From PVC group bacterium (ex Bugula neritina AB1) (GTDB lineage Bacteria > GCA-001730085), in contig MDLB01000095.1 of NCBI GenBank assembly GCA_001730085.1, forward strand, positions 1 to 32,670: a stretch of DNA of 32,670 bases, read 5' to 3'. The position numbers were made by a program, and so were the translations under genes. The first letter of the stretch is position 1. Every line of letters starts with the position of its first letter. Positions 1 through 9,400 of the stretch are shown in pieces. The notes beneath the pieces were generated by a model, which was not told where the DNA came from, did not search any database, and worked only from the letters and a program-made list of their open reading frames with translations.

Positions 1-159
1 AATGAATGGGACAATGGTTTTTCTGCCTCTTCGGAGGTTATACGAGCTATTAAAAAATATAATGAGGACTACCCTCATTCTGTAATAAATTATTTTACTC
101 CTAATGCGTTCGATAATTTATGTAAACAAAAGGACCTTTATTCAAGAAGTTGTGCTTGA
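1..159 (+). pseudogene. C-terminal fragment of integrase-core (DDE) transposase
   Basis: An open frame enters from the left edge and stops at TGA 157-159, giving 52 codons. The translation contains IKKYNEDYPHS followed by NYFTPNAFDNL. This matches the usual tail of IS3/IS481-type transposases, in which a tyrosine-asparagine-rich helix is followed by an (R/Y)PHS step and a TP-x-x-F motif. The catalytic DDE residues would lie to the left, so the window cannot show whether the gene is whole or already broken. No clear terminal inverted repeat could be picked out in the next 40 bases. The assignment rests only on this short tail. Confidence 0.6.
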
Positions 160-196
160 CTTAACGTATAGCATTACATATGTCTGTATTTTCTAT

Positions 197-225
197 TTGA
201 CAAATAAAATAAAAAAATGTATAAT
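197..225 (+). promoter_or_regulatory. Consensus sigma-70 promoter for the 354-aa secreted protein gene
   Basis: TTGACA at 197-202 and TATAAT at 220-225 both match the consensus in full and are separated by the ideal 17 bp. The predicted transcription start is near 232, giving a 5' leader of about 80 nt. The promoter lies about 40 bp after the transposase stop, so it may be native or brought by the element. Confidence 0.8.
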
Positions 226-312
226 AGTCTTTGTGACGATTAGTTTTCTTAATCAGTCATTCGTTTGAGTTTTTGTTTTTATTTCTCGTAAGAAAAATGG
301 AGAGGATGTGAT

Positions 313-1377
313 ATGTCTCATTTCTTAAGTTTTCAACTTGTTTTATTATCCGTTATATTAATGCAGAGTTCCTTGTTTGGCCTCGCAGCACCAAGCGCAA
401 CCGCTGACCCCCAGGCTATAGAAAACACTCTAGGTGAGGCACAACGTTTGGTAGATCAACAACAGGCACAGACGGCTGCTCAATCTTCCCCCATAATGTT
501 GAGCGAAGAATATTCACAGGACTCTGATCAATATGGAGAGTCCTCTGGAGCGACCTCTGGAGCGGTCTCTAATCGATATATAGCAACTCTTATTGGTAAA
601 CCAGAGCTAGCCGAAATATCTTCGGTAAATGAAGAAGGCAGAGAATACCTTTCAGAAATGGTAAAAACCTTAGAAGGTGTAGCCCGAAATGCGTCTGAGA
701 AATTCGGAATAACCATATCAATTAGGGAAGAGCGTCACCCAGGAATGTCAGAACGTGTAATGGCAAGAATTGCCTCTAACGTCACTACACCAAAAGGACC
801 TGATACCCAAGGAAGCATTGTCATTTACTTATCACCTGATGTTATGCAACACCTAACTCATGCTGTTAATAGAGAGAACGATGTCGCTGTATATAATACT
901 TTACTTTGCGTTCTCAATAGCGAAATTAGTGAAGGTCTAACCGTCTTGGACAAAGATAGAGGTGAAACTGTCTCCAGCATCATTAACACCAGCTCTGACC
1001 TAGATAGGTCTAATCCTCAAGACGTCGCTGTTGCTGTTCAATTAGCAGCTCTTATTGAAGGATACAAATCCGCAAAATACTTGAGTATTATTGAAGAGGA
1101 CGGTCTACCAGGTATGTCAGCGTATTTAAATAGGTTCAGAGAGAATGTTTTAAAGCTCGATGGAGATATGCCTCATATATTTTCTTCAGAGGCTACTAAC
1201 TCTTTTATCAAAGCTATCGACTTTTTGATCTTAAATATTAGTAAATATGTTGATAAGTCAGACCAAACATTTGAAAGTGTTATGGGTACTCTACTTAGTT
1301 CAGATAGTGCTACTTCCGAAGGAGAAACTATTCTTGCGACTCTTGTATCGCACTTGAAAGTCGCTCAAAGTGCTTAA
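313..1377 (+). CDS. Secreted protein, first of three related; degenerate M48-like C-terminal domain
   Basis: The 354-aa product starts with a probable Sec signal peptide: a hydrophobic stretch at about residues 6-25, the motif SLFGLAAPS, and cleavage likely at an Ala site near residue 26-32. A low-complexity Q/S/G-rich stretch follows, with a 12-bp tandem repeat at about 543-566 encoding SGATSGA. From about residue 110 the layout resembles an M48-type zincin: IASNV (153-157), strand IVIYLSP (169-175), helix with SEISE (E204) where HExxH would be, then LIEGYK with E249. The zinc-binding histidines are absent, so catalysis is not expected. GGAGAGG at 299-305, 7 nt before ATG, supports the start. 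The gene looks richer in G and C than the two secreted genes downstream. I recognise no named family, and the M48 resemblance is by eye only. Confidence 0.85.
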   Translation: MSHFLSFQLVLLSVILMQSSLFGLAAPSATADPQAIENTLGEAQRLVDQQQAQTAAQSSPIMLSEEYSQDSDQYGESSGATSGAVSNRYIATLIGKPELAEISSVNEEGREYLSEMVKTLEGVARNASEKFGITISIREERHPGMSERVMARIASNVTTPKGPDTQGSIVIYLSPDVMQHLTHAVNRENDVAVYNTLLCVLNSEISEGLTVLDKDRGETVSSIINTSSDLDRSNPQDVAVAVQLAALIEGYKSAKYLSIIEEDGLPGMSAYLNRFRENVLKLDGDMPHIFSSEATNSFIKAIDFLILNISKYVDKSDQTFESVMGTLLSSDSATSEGETILATLVSHLKVAQSA

Positions 1378-1410
1378 TCAAATATAAATTCGTATTTATA
1401 TTATCTTATT

Positions 1411-1447
1411 CGAAAAAAGCCTTCCCAAATTGGGAAGGCTTTTTTCG
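1411..1447 (+). terminator. Rho-independent terminator
   Basis: A perfect inverted repeat has arms of 16-17 bp around a loop of 3-5 nt. The left arm starts with an A tract and the right arm ends in a T tract, so it could stop transcripts from both directions. It lies 34 nt after the secreted-protein stop codon. Confidence 0.9.
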
Positions 1448-1757
1448 ATCTATTAAATCCGCAACCCCTATTCCTTTATTTCCTTTTTCCCTACTTGAGA
1501 TCAATATCTACCAGCTCAAAACTACTTACTAAATCCTAAGTATTATCTTCATCAACCTTATAAGACACATTTTCTAAGTCTCCTTTTCGAAGAAGATTTT
1601 AAAAATACCTAGCAAGTGTTCTTATGATTATGTTTAATTCTAAGTTTCTTTATCTAAATCCTATCCCTCTACGCCATTTTGAAAGCCTTCATGAAACTCT
1701 TTTCATAAATGATCTAAAGTATTTTATAACAATTTCATTTTTAAAAAATATATAAAC
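1448..1757. other. Intergenic gap without a supported gene
   Basis: No convincing coding frame is present on either strand. The + strand is strikingly C-rich and G-poor; for example 1501-1560 has 16 C and 2 G. Read on the - strand, one frame shows protein-like runs broken by stops (about 1490-1600, containing GDLENVSYKVDEDNT then a stop then DLVSSFELVDIDLK). This may be a decayed gene or chance. Confidence 0.4.
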
Positions 1758-1787
1758 TTGAAAAAAAAACAAACAATATTATATATA
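1758..1787 (+). promoter_or_regulatory. Possible promoter for the 317-aa secreted protein gene
   Basis: TTGAAA at 1758-1763 is followed about 18 bp later by TATATA in an alternating AT run (1781-1790). The extreme AT content makes chance matches easy, so the exact -10 box is uncertain. Confidence 0.4.
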
Positions 1788-1836
1788 TATAAATATATTT
1801 AATTTAATTTTAAAAGCAACAAAAAGGAGATAAAAT

Positions 1837-2790
1837 ATGTTTTATTCAAAAAAATACATGTTTATGTTTTTTTTATTTTTTTCTCATTCTTTATTTGGAA
1901 TATCTTCCCCCAATATAACTATGAAAGGAAAAAAAACATTTTCAAAGTTTCTAAACAAAATGAATCAAAGAAAAGATATCTACGCATTAGACAAATCTGA
2001 CTTAACAAGCTACCCTATTGGCGAACAAAAAAGTTCATCTAAAGATATTCTTGCCTTAGAAAAAGAGCTCCCCTCTCACCTGAGCAGTATTCAAAACATG
2101 ATAGAAATAAATAGTCAAAATTTATCTGGAGATTCACATAATCATGCGAACCTTTTTTTGAGTGACATTAAAGTCGGATGGCCTAATCATAATGAATCCT
2201 CAGCAATAGCAACTCATGTGGAAGAGGAAAATCAGGTTATTGTCTACATTTCTCCAAACATCTCTACTCAAATCAAAAGTTTTAAAAAGAAAAGTTCCTT
2301 TTTAAATGGGTTGGTTTTATTAGAATATTTTGAAGCTATTGCTAAAAAAGGTCTAAAAGCGCAAGTTAATATATCACCTCCTTCCGAATTTAAAAATGAT
2401 AAAGAGAGCATTTCACATTATTACGTGAAACTACAAATCATGGCTTTTTTATTAGCTGACCAAATGGTCGATCTCTCTAACCCTTTTTGGGTTCAAGAAA
2501 TGATCGAAGGATACAGGTTCATAGAAAAAAATATAGGGAATCAAAACACATATTATTTCAAAGAAAACACCTCTAATCCGGATTTTAGTAGAAGAAAAAC
2601 CATGGCTAAAAACTACATAGACTTTTTAGAAATCTATACTCTCTGGAAAAAAAACTTCGATAAACATTTTTTGACAACAGTCAAAACTTTTAAAGATATT
2701 AATAAACTTATCGATAAAAAAGTTTTTCTAAACTCTAAAGGAAAAAAAATAAGTTTAGAAGAATGGCTCTACGCTCACCTAAAATTTTAA
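1837..2790 (+). CDS. Secreted protein, second of three related; degenerate M48-like domain
   Basis: The 317-aa product has a classical signal peptide: KK near the N-terminus, a Phe-rich hydrophobic core (about 8-16), then HSLFGISSPN, which closely parallels SLFGLAAPS in the preceding protein. The mature protein is lysine- and asparagine-rich. The same order of motifs seen in the first protein recurs: IATHV (124-128), strand VIVYISP (134-140), helix with LEYFE (E163) at the HExxH position, and MIEGYRFIE with E224. Histidine ligands are missing, so a pseudopeptidase-like binding role is more likely than proteolysis. AAGGAG at 1824-1829, 7 nt before ATG, supports the start. The gene stands alone between long gaps. 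No named family was recognised. Confidence 0.82.
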   Translation: MFYSKKYMFMFFLFFSHSLFGISSPNITMKGKKTFSKFLNKMNQRKDIYALDKSDLTSYPIGEQKSSSKDILALEKELPSHLSSIQNMIEINSQNLSGDSHNHANLFLSDIKVGWPNHNESSAIATHVEEENQVIVYISPNISTQIKSFKKKSSFLNGLVLLEYFEAIAKKGLKAQVNISPPSEFKNDKESISHYYVKLQIMAFLLADQMVDLSNPFWVQEMIEGYRFIEKNIGNQNTYYFKENTSNPDFSRRKTMAKNYIDFLEIYTLWKKNFDKHFLTTVKTFKDINKLIDKKVFLNSKGKKISLEEWLYAHLKF

Positions 2791-2839
2791 ATAGAAAGAA
2801 CTAGAAAAAAGGATTATACTCTATTTTTCAAGTGTATTC

Positions 2840-2930
2840 AGAAAGGCCACCGCACAAGCTCATCTATACCTGAGTTATAAAACAAACAATAGAGGTCTCT
2901 ATTAAAATTGTTCCGTGGCCTTTCTTTTTT
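2840..2930 (+). terminator. Branched RNA hairpin ending in a T tract; terminator or small structured RNA
   Basis: An 11-bp perfect stem (2840-2850 with 2915-2925) is followed by a run of T. Its 64-nt interior can form two further hairpins: 2857-2862 with 2871-2876 (6 bp, one G-U, 8-nt loop), and 2885-2890 with 2907-2912, with AGAG/CTCT inside the latter. The whole is a three-way junction. It lies 50 nt after the stop of the 317-aa protein gene and probably ends its transcript. The elaborate loop is unusual for a simple terminator. Confidence 0.6.
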
Positions 2931-3400
2931 TCTAAAAAGTAATCGCATATCTATCCTTAAATCTAAAAAAATAATTTTCTTTTTGAGGTCAATAAAAATC
3001 TCATCACTAGGCTTCCACTTCTGACCATTAAGTCTATTAAACTATTACTCCACTCTATCAACTTTATCTGTCTAAATAAGACACTCTTAAATGAAACTCC
3101 TACGCTCTCTTTTACTAAAAGGATACTCGTTTACCTCACAAACTAACCCCTTTACAACCCTCTTTGTAAATATACAAACTAAAAAAATTTACACCCAATC
3201 TCAAAAATTTAATATAAATATATATTTAAATTAAAAAAATATGATGTTTTATGCAATTATAAAAAAATATAAATTTTAAAATAATCCTCATTCTTATCAA
3301 ATATATTATGATTTATTTTAAAATATAATGATATATATAATTTAAAGTTTTTTTGAACAATCTTAAATCTACACCTTTATACGAAAGATTTGAAGAAAAG
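2931..3400. other. Intergenic gap without a supported gene
   Basis: The left part (to about 3170) is C-rich and G-poor on the + strand; 3001-3060 has 18 C and 4 G. The right part (about 3180-3360) is almost pure A/T. The - strand holds only short open stretches interrupted by stops, of about 25-50 codons. No gene can be supported. Confidence 0.4.
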
Positions 3401-3418
3401 TGTGTCTTAAAAGACACA
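3401..3418. promoter_or_regulatory. Perfect 8+8 palindrome upstream of the giant secreted protein gene
   Basis: TGTGTCTT-AA-AAGACACA is an exact inverted repeat 58 bp before the ATG at 3476. A second palindrome, TTAAAAATTTTTAA, follows at 3425-3438, and an AT-rich possible -10 (CATAAT) lies at about 3439-3444. The position suits a dimeric regulator's operator. No matching site was seen before the other two secreted-protein genes, and no clear -35 box was found. Confidence 0.4.
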
Positions 3419-3475
3419 AAGTGATTAAAAATTTTTAACATAATAATCATTTAACCAGCCTAAGGGATAATAAAA

Positions 3476-6400
3476 ATGCGAAAAAATAGTATATCCATAT
3501 TTTTTTTACACATAATATCTATACATCTATTCCTATCAACATGTTTATTTTCTTTAGCCCCATTATCTCCTCTAAGAGTCGATAAAGATCAAAAAAAACA
3601 ATCTTCGCCTAAAGAACAAGTTAGCTTAAAAAAACCTTCTCCTGAAACTCCTGTGGAAAGCTCTACAAATTGGAACCATTATTTTGAAGAGCTAAAGGCT
3701 TCTAAAAGCACAAAAGAGCTACAAAGTTTTTGGAGTAAAGTTATTGCTGAAAATAATTTAAAAAATTTATTAGAAAACTTTATCCATACCCAAACAATGG
3801 ATAATAACTTAGACAATGCGTTCGACAGTGCTTTAAATAAAATAAAAATTTTAAATTTAACTTTAGACTACCTTTTTTCTTCCTCTATAGATAAAGAATA
3901 CCATGAGCAAATACAAGAGACTATATCGAACTCTATGATCACATTATTAGACATCTGTAAAGAATCTTATGAGGCAAGAAACTACCTTTCAGCAACACAA
4001 AGAGCTCTTCAGTATCAGAAGGATATAGAAGAAATTTATCTAAAATTCACTTTTTCTTCAAAAAGACCAATGACACTTTTAACTGATAAAGTAAATGAAT
4101 TACTTAGAGATTTCGACCAAAAAGCTATAGATTTTTTGAATAACAAAAGAACAGAAACCTTTATTCAAAATCTTGCCGAAAATCACTCACCAAAATTTAT
4201 CGAAGAATACATGGAAATTTTTTCATTTTTAAAATATCCCTATATGACAAAAAAAATGAGAAAGTCTATTAAAGATAAAATTATTTTATTCGATAAACTT
4301 TTGATTAATATTTTTTTAAAAAACCCAAACGCCTCTATAACACTTAAAAGTTTACCTACCGATAAACTATCTTTTATCGCTCAAAGATATTCCCAATCTA
4401 AAGAGAATCAAAGTACAAAACAGCAAAAAGATAAACAAGGAGATCAAGATAGAAGTGAGTTTGATGAATCTATATGGAGTGAGCTGATTTCTTCTTACAA
4501 AAGCACTGACTTTCTTAAAACAAAATCGTGGTCAGAAAGAGATGCCTTTTTTAGCTGTGTTAGTCATCTAGAAAGAGCTGATTTTCACTCTAAAGAAAAA
4601 CCAATAGCAAATCTCCAAAAACCTTCTCTTGAGACTTATTCTTTAAAAGACTTAAAAGAGTTATTCGATACAAGGATGTGTCTTTCTCTCTTGCGAAGTC
4701 TTTTAGACAGATTTGCACATCCTACAATCGATGATAAAAAAGACATTTCCTTGTGGTTAAAAAAAATCGGAACTCTCCAGAGTTTATCTGATATTATTAA
4801 TGATCAATCTACAGAAGCATTTACAGACACAGTACAACCTTCTTTAACCCCCAATGAAAAAACCGAAGCCTTAGAAATTATTCAACAATCTATGTCTGAA
4901 CTAAGTGAATATAAAAGCTTTTATACGAGTGACCCCAATATGCACTCAATCGAAACCCTTCTCCAAGCTGAAGAAAAAATCTCACCTGCCATGTTTTCCT
5001 TTACAAGTGATTCTGACAAAGAAACCGATGGAGAAGATATTGCAAAAACATCTCTTTCAATTGAAAACTGGTTAAAAGTGGTTCTATCCTCTTTAGAAAA
5101 TATTCAAAATTCTTCTTTTACACATATAAATAATGCGGACAGAAGTAGCTACTTTGTTTTATATAATTATCTAAAAAATCACGATAAATTCGTAACCCAA
5201 GAGTCCCCTACTTCCCGTTTAGAAGATTTTTATCGTATATGGACAACAACACAAACTCTTTTAAAATCCCAAAAAGAAGCCTCTAAACAAAAAGCAACCG
5301 GGTTGAAATTTTTATCCAAAAGTTCTGTGGAAAAAGTTTTAAAAAAGATGGAAAGTAATATGATAAAGACTTTAGAATTTTTTCCTGTAGAAAACACAAG
5401 TACTTGGATAAGTTTTCTAAATATAAATAAACTTCTACAAGAAAAAGAAAATGTATCAGAAAATTTAAAAAGGGCATTCCGATTAAAAGAAAAAAGGATG
5501 TTGCAAGCTTCTAAAAATGTTCTGTCCTCTTTTTTGAAAAAAGACCTCCCAGAACTTTTACTAGCACCTAAAACTGATGGTTCTTCTATCACAACAGCCT
5601 TATTCTTTGTTCAAAAATGTCTAAGTAACCAAAAAAAAGATATAAAAAGATACCTATCCCTTGGTCTTAGAGAATCTTATCAGCAAGGTGGCTGGTCTAA
5701 TATCTATAACCTATATCTTTTCAAAAAAAACGACCTTCTTTTAAATCCAGAAGAACGTGAACGTCTTTCTATTATTTTAACTACAATATCTGAAATCTTT
5801 TATAGAGAAGCATTCCCTGTTACCTTAGAATCTAAGACCCCTATAGATTTCTCACCTTCCTTAAATGTGAACGACCTTTTAGCAAGCGAAGATTTCTTAA
5901 AACAATTCTTTTCTCTAAAGAACTCCGAGGTAGAGTTTTTTGCTCTTAACCTTATGTATCAATTTAATAGTAAGGAAGCTTTAAGTTTAATTATAACTAA
6001 GTTAGTATACTATAAAGAATATATCGAAAAAGAAGAAGCGGATTTTTTGAAGGGAAAAAGACTTTTTACAAATAAATCATTTGAAAGACATTTAGAAAAA
6101 ATATTCATATTCATGGTAACGATTAGAAAAAATGCTGCTTACAGAAAGTTCTTTTCAAGATCAGATTCGCTATCCCAAACTTTAGACATTAATATCGGAA
6201 ATTTACAAAAAAGACTCCCTAGTATTTTTTCTAATTCCTATTTTACTAGAACTCAAAATGAAAGATCTTACGAAGAACAAGAAAGCCGTGACGAAAATAT
6301 ACCCTTATTTTCTGCTCAAAGATTTAACGATCTTTATAATGATATGATAGAATTCATACAAAGCATTGAAGAAAATAATAATCCTAATATTTACGATATA

Positions 6401-9400
6401 TTAATCGTGTTGGATCGTCAAAAATATTTTCAACAAATCTTAAATCATTGGCAAAGGGATATCTTTTATAGTTTTAATAAGGATTTACTTGATAGAAAAA
6501 AAATTCTAGACGCATCTATACAAAGTATGATAAAAAGATACAAAAACTCACTTCGAAGGAAGAATGCCGAAGATTCCGTTTCGGTCATAGATAAACTTGG
6601 ATTACAAGTTGATTTAGAGAATTTTAACTCATCATTGAACGATGCCAATATCGCTTTAAAAATATTTTTAGATACGCTAAATAAACGAAAAACTAAAAGC
6701 CAAAATAAACTAAGGGAGTACCTAAACGAAAATTTTCACATAACCGTATGGCCAATTATCAAAGACTCTATCGAGCAAGATCTCAGCGGAACTCGTATAC
6801 GTTGGGATCAACGATCTTTAAGAGAAGAAACTCTCACTCTATTATCTAAAATGTATGACGAATCTAACTTAACAGAAAGCGTAACAGAAGATTCCTTAAC
6901 AATCGAAGAGCTCTTAAGCGATCAAAATAAATTTGACTCTTTAAACTTAGAAGTATTAGAAGAAACCTTAGAAAAATTCTTAGACATACAAAAAGAAGAC
7001 ATCCCAACTGTAGATAGCGTCGATAAAACTTTAGCCAATTTTTATAAACTTTTCGAAAAAATAAACGCCCTCGATAAAAATTCCATTACTCCTATTGATA
7101 AATCAAAAGCCTTAAGAATTTTGATCGATCAGAGAAACAGATACATTGATAGTATAATACCACGCATTGATCAACCCTTGAATATTGAGGGTTTTCTTCA
7201 AAATAAATGGGAACAATTGGATTCATTAGAATTCGAATCTCTCTCTTCTCCCCTCTCGGATAGCTCCCGTATGTGGCATTTTCTACAAGAAACAACTATT
7301 AAAGATTACTTTATGCAAAGCACCTCCTATGATCCTTTAGCGGTGCAACAAGGACCTGTTTCTATCAATAAGATCTTGACAGCCTCTTCATCAATACATG
7401 CGTTCTCCAGCAATATAGAGAATGTAACCTATAAAATATCTATGATAAAACTGCTTGCGCTCATTTTGAATAATATTCAACCGCTCAATCTATCACCGCT
7501 ATCTCCTAATCTAACTTTACCTTTGATAAAAAGTAAAGCTAAAACAAACCTTAGCGCATATATGTATAAACTCAACAAAGATTTAGAAAATTTACAACAA
7601 TCTGTTAGTAAATTGCAGACAGAAGATATGCCTAAAGTTTGGCAAATTTTGTCAGAAATATCATCTGTAAAAAATCTTTTTGAAAATATTACAGATAGCT
7701 ATGACGTGAGCACTTTGGATAAAAAGTTTAAATCCTTACATAAGACTCTTATATCTCAAATGAAAAAGCAATCCACTCGCTCCCTTGAATCTATGTTTAA
7801 TCAATGTCTTCGTCAATTAAGTTTAAGTCCTACTCCTAATATCGACCCTATGTATCTGTTTTTACAAGATTTTAGAAAAGTCATATCAAAAAGAAAATCC
7901 ACATTTCAACAATCTCCAAATAAAAATATTATCGAAACTTTTTATAAAAAGTACAGTTCATATATAGAAAATTTTTCTAAAATCTCAAAAAGTGATATCT
8001 CCAAACCTCTTCATATCATCTATCTCTTCTGTGACATTCTTAAAAAAGATCTCCCTGCAAATATTAGAACATTAAACCTTAAAGATCTAGAAGCTAACTA
8101 TGTCTCCGAAAATGCTTTTTCAAGTCTAAACTCATTTTCTTTGGATCAAACATTAGCCACTATAAATCCTTTTTCCTTTGATCAAGCTTTAACGGAATAT
8201 TTAAAAGATTTAGATATTCCTTCAACAAAGTCTTCTGATAGAGAAAAAACTGTTATATCACGATTAAGAACTTTGATAAATCTTTCATACATCGTGAAAG
8301 ATTTGGATTCTTCTTACAAAGAGAAAATCGCAGCTACTATAATACAACTCTTATCTTTAGAGTCACTTCCTTCTATGAATTTAACAAAAAATCCAAAAAC
8401 ATTTAAAAGGTATAAAACAACAGATCAATTGATTAATCAATTTAAAGTTTCTTTATATATTAAATTAGGATTAAAATATGGATTAAACTTTCAAGGATAT
8501 AAAAATATTACTAATATATCTAAAAATTTATTAAATATTAACAAATTAGGAGAAGAGTTTAAATCATATGAACTTACTAATTTATATCCTTCTCTTATTG
8601 AACCTGAATTAATAGACATTTTACCTTCTCTTATTCAACCTGAATTAATAGGCATTTTATATAGAGCAGTTGAAAACAGTGATTTTTTTAAGATTTTAAA
8701 TTTGTTTAAAAAATATCTAGCTTTAGATCCTACAAAACTTAAAACCTTTAAAAGTAATTTAGACACTTGGATAACAAGTGATCCGGAATTTTCTAACAAA
8801 ACCGATGAGGAGTTAACAAACTTCCGAAAGCGTATTTTCAACATTTTTACAGATATAAGTACCGAACTCTCTAGTTCCACAAGTACTGCACCTATCGAAA
8901 TCACAGAAAGTGAAAAAGCAGAAGCACAACAACTGATTGATAACACAAAAATGGCCACTTTAAGCGAAGAAGATATTTTTAGTGATGGTAGCTGGAGCGA
9001 CTACGCTAGCAGTGAATGGGATGAGTTCACTACTGTTAATCAAGGAGAAGAAAATATCTTGCAAGAAGTAGCATCCGATAATAAATCAATCGACGACAGT
9101 CCTTTTCAATGGGAACAAGATATCTTACAAAAAAGCGACATTTTGGACGATAGAACTTACGAAGAGATTGATAGAACTTACGAAGAGATTAGATCATCTC
9201 TCGATATTGATAATATCGAAAATGACAATATTGAGACTATTGATGCTACTTTTGAAAGCAGCGAAAATGATTTACTTACAGGCGAAGGACTTGTCGACGG
9301 TGAGCCTGAAAGTTACAATCAAGAGAAAGATCCTCTTTATGCTCCCATCAATAAACAAAACCCTCTATTTGTTGACATGGAGCAATTAAGTTCTTCTATC

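Noticed and set aside
2902-3050. A - strand open stretch of about 46 codons in the gap before the giant gene
   Set aside because: It has no start with a ribosome binding site, ends in low-complexity Lys/Arg codons, and such a length is expected by chance in AT-rich DNA; it also overlaps the terminator stem.
3476-3560. Lipobox at LSTC in the giant protein's signal peptide
   Set aside because: Thr at the -1 position and a strongly hydrophobic stretch after the Cys do not fit lipoprotein processing; ordinary signal peptidase cleavage is more likely.
5230-5592. A 120-codon open frame on the - strand inside the giant gene
   Set aside because: It lies wholly within a well-supported + strand gene, has no ribosome binding site, and its Phe/Ser-rich translation is the expected mirror of Lys/Glu/Ser-rich coding DNA.
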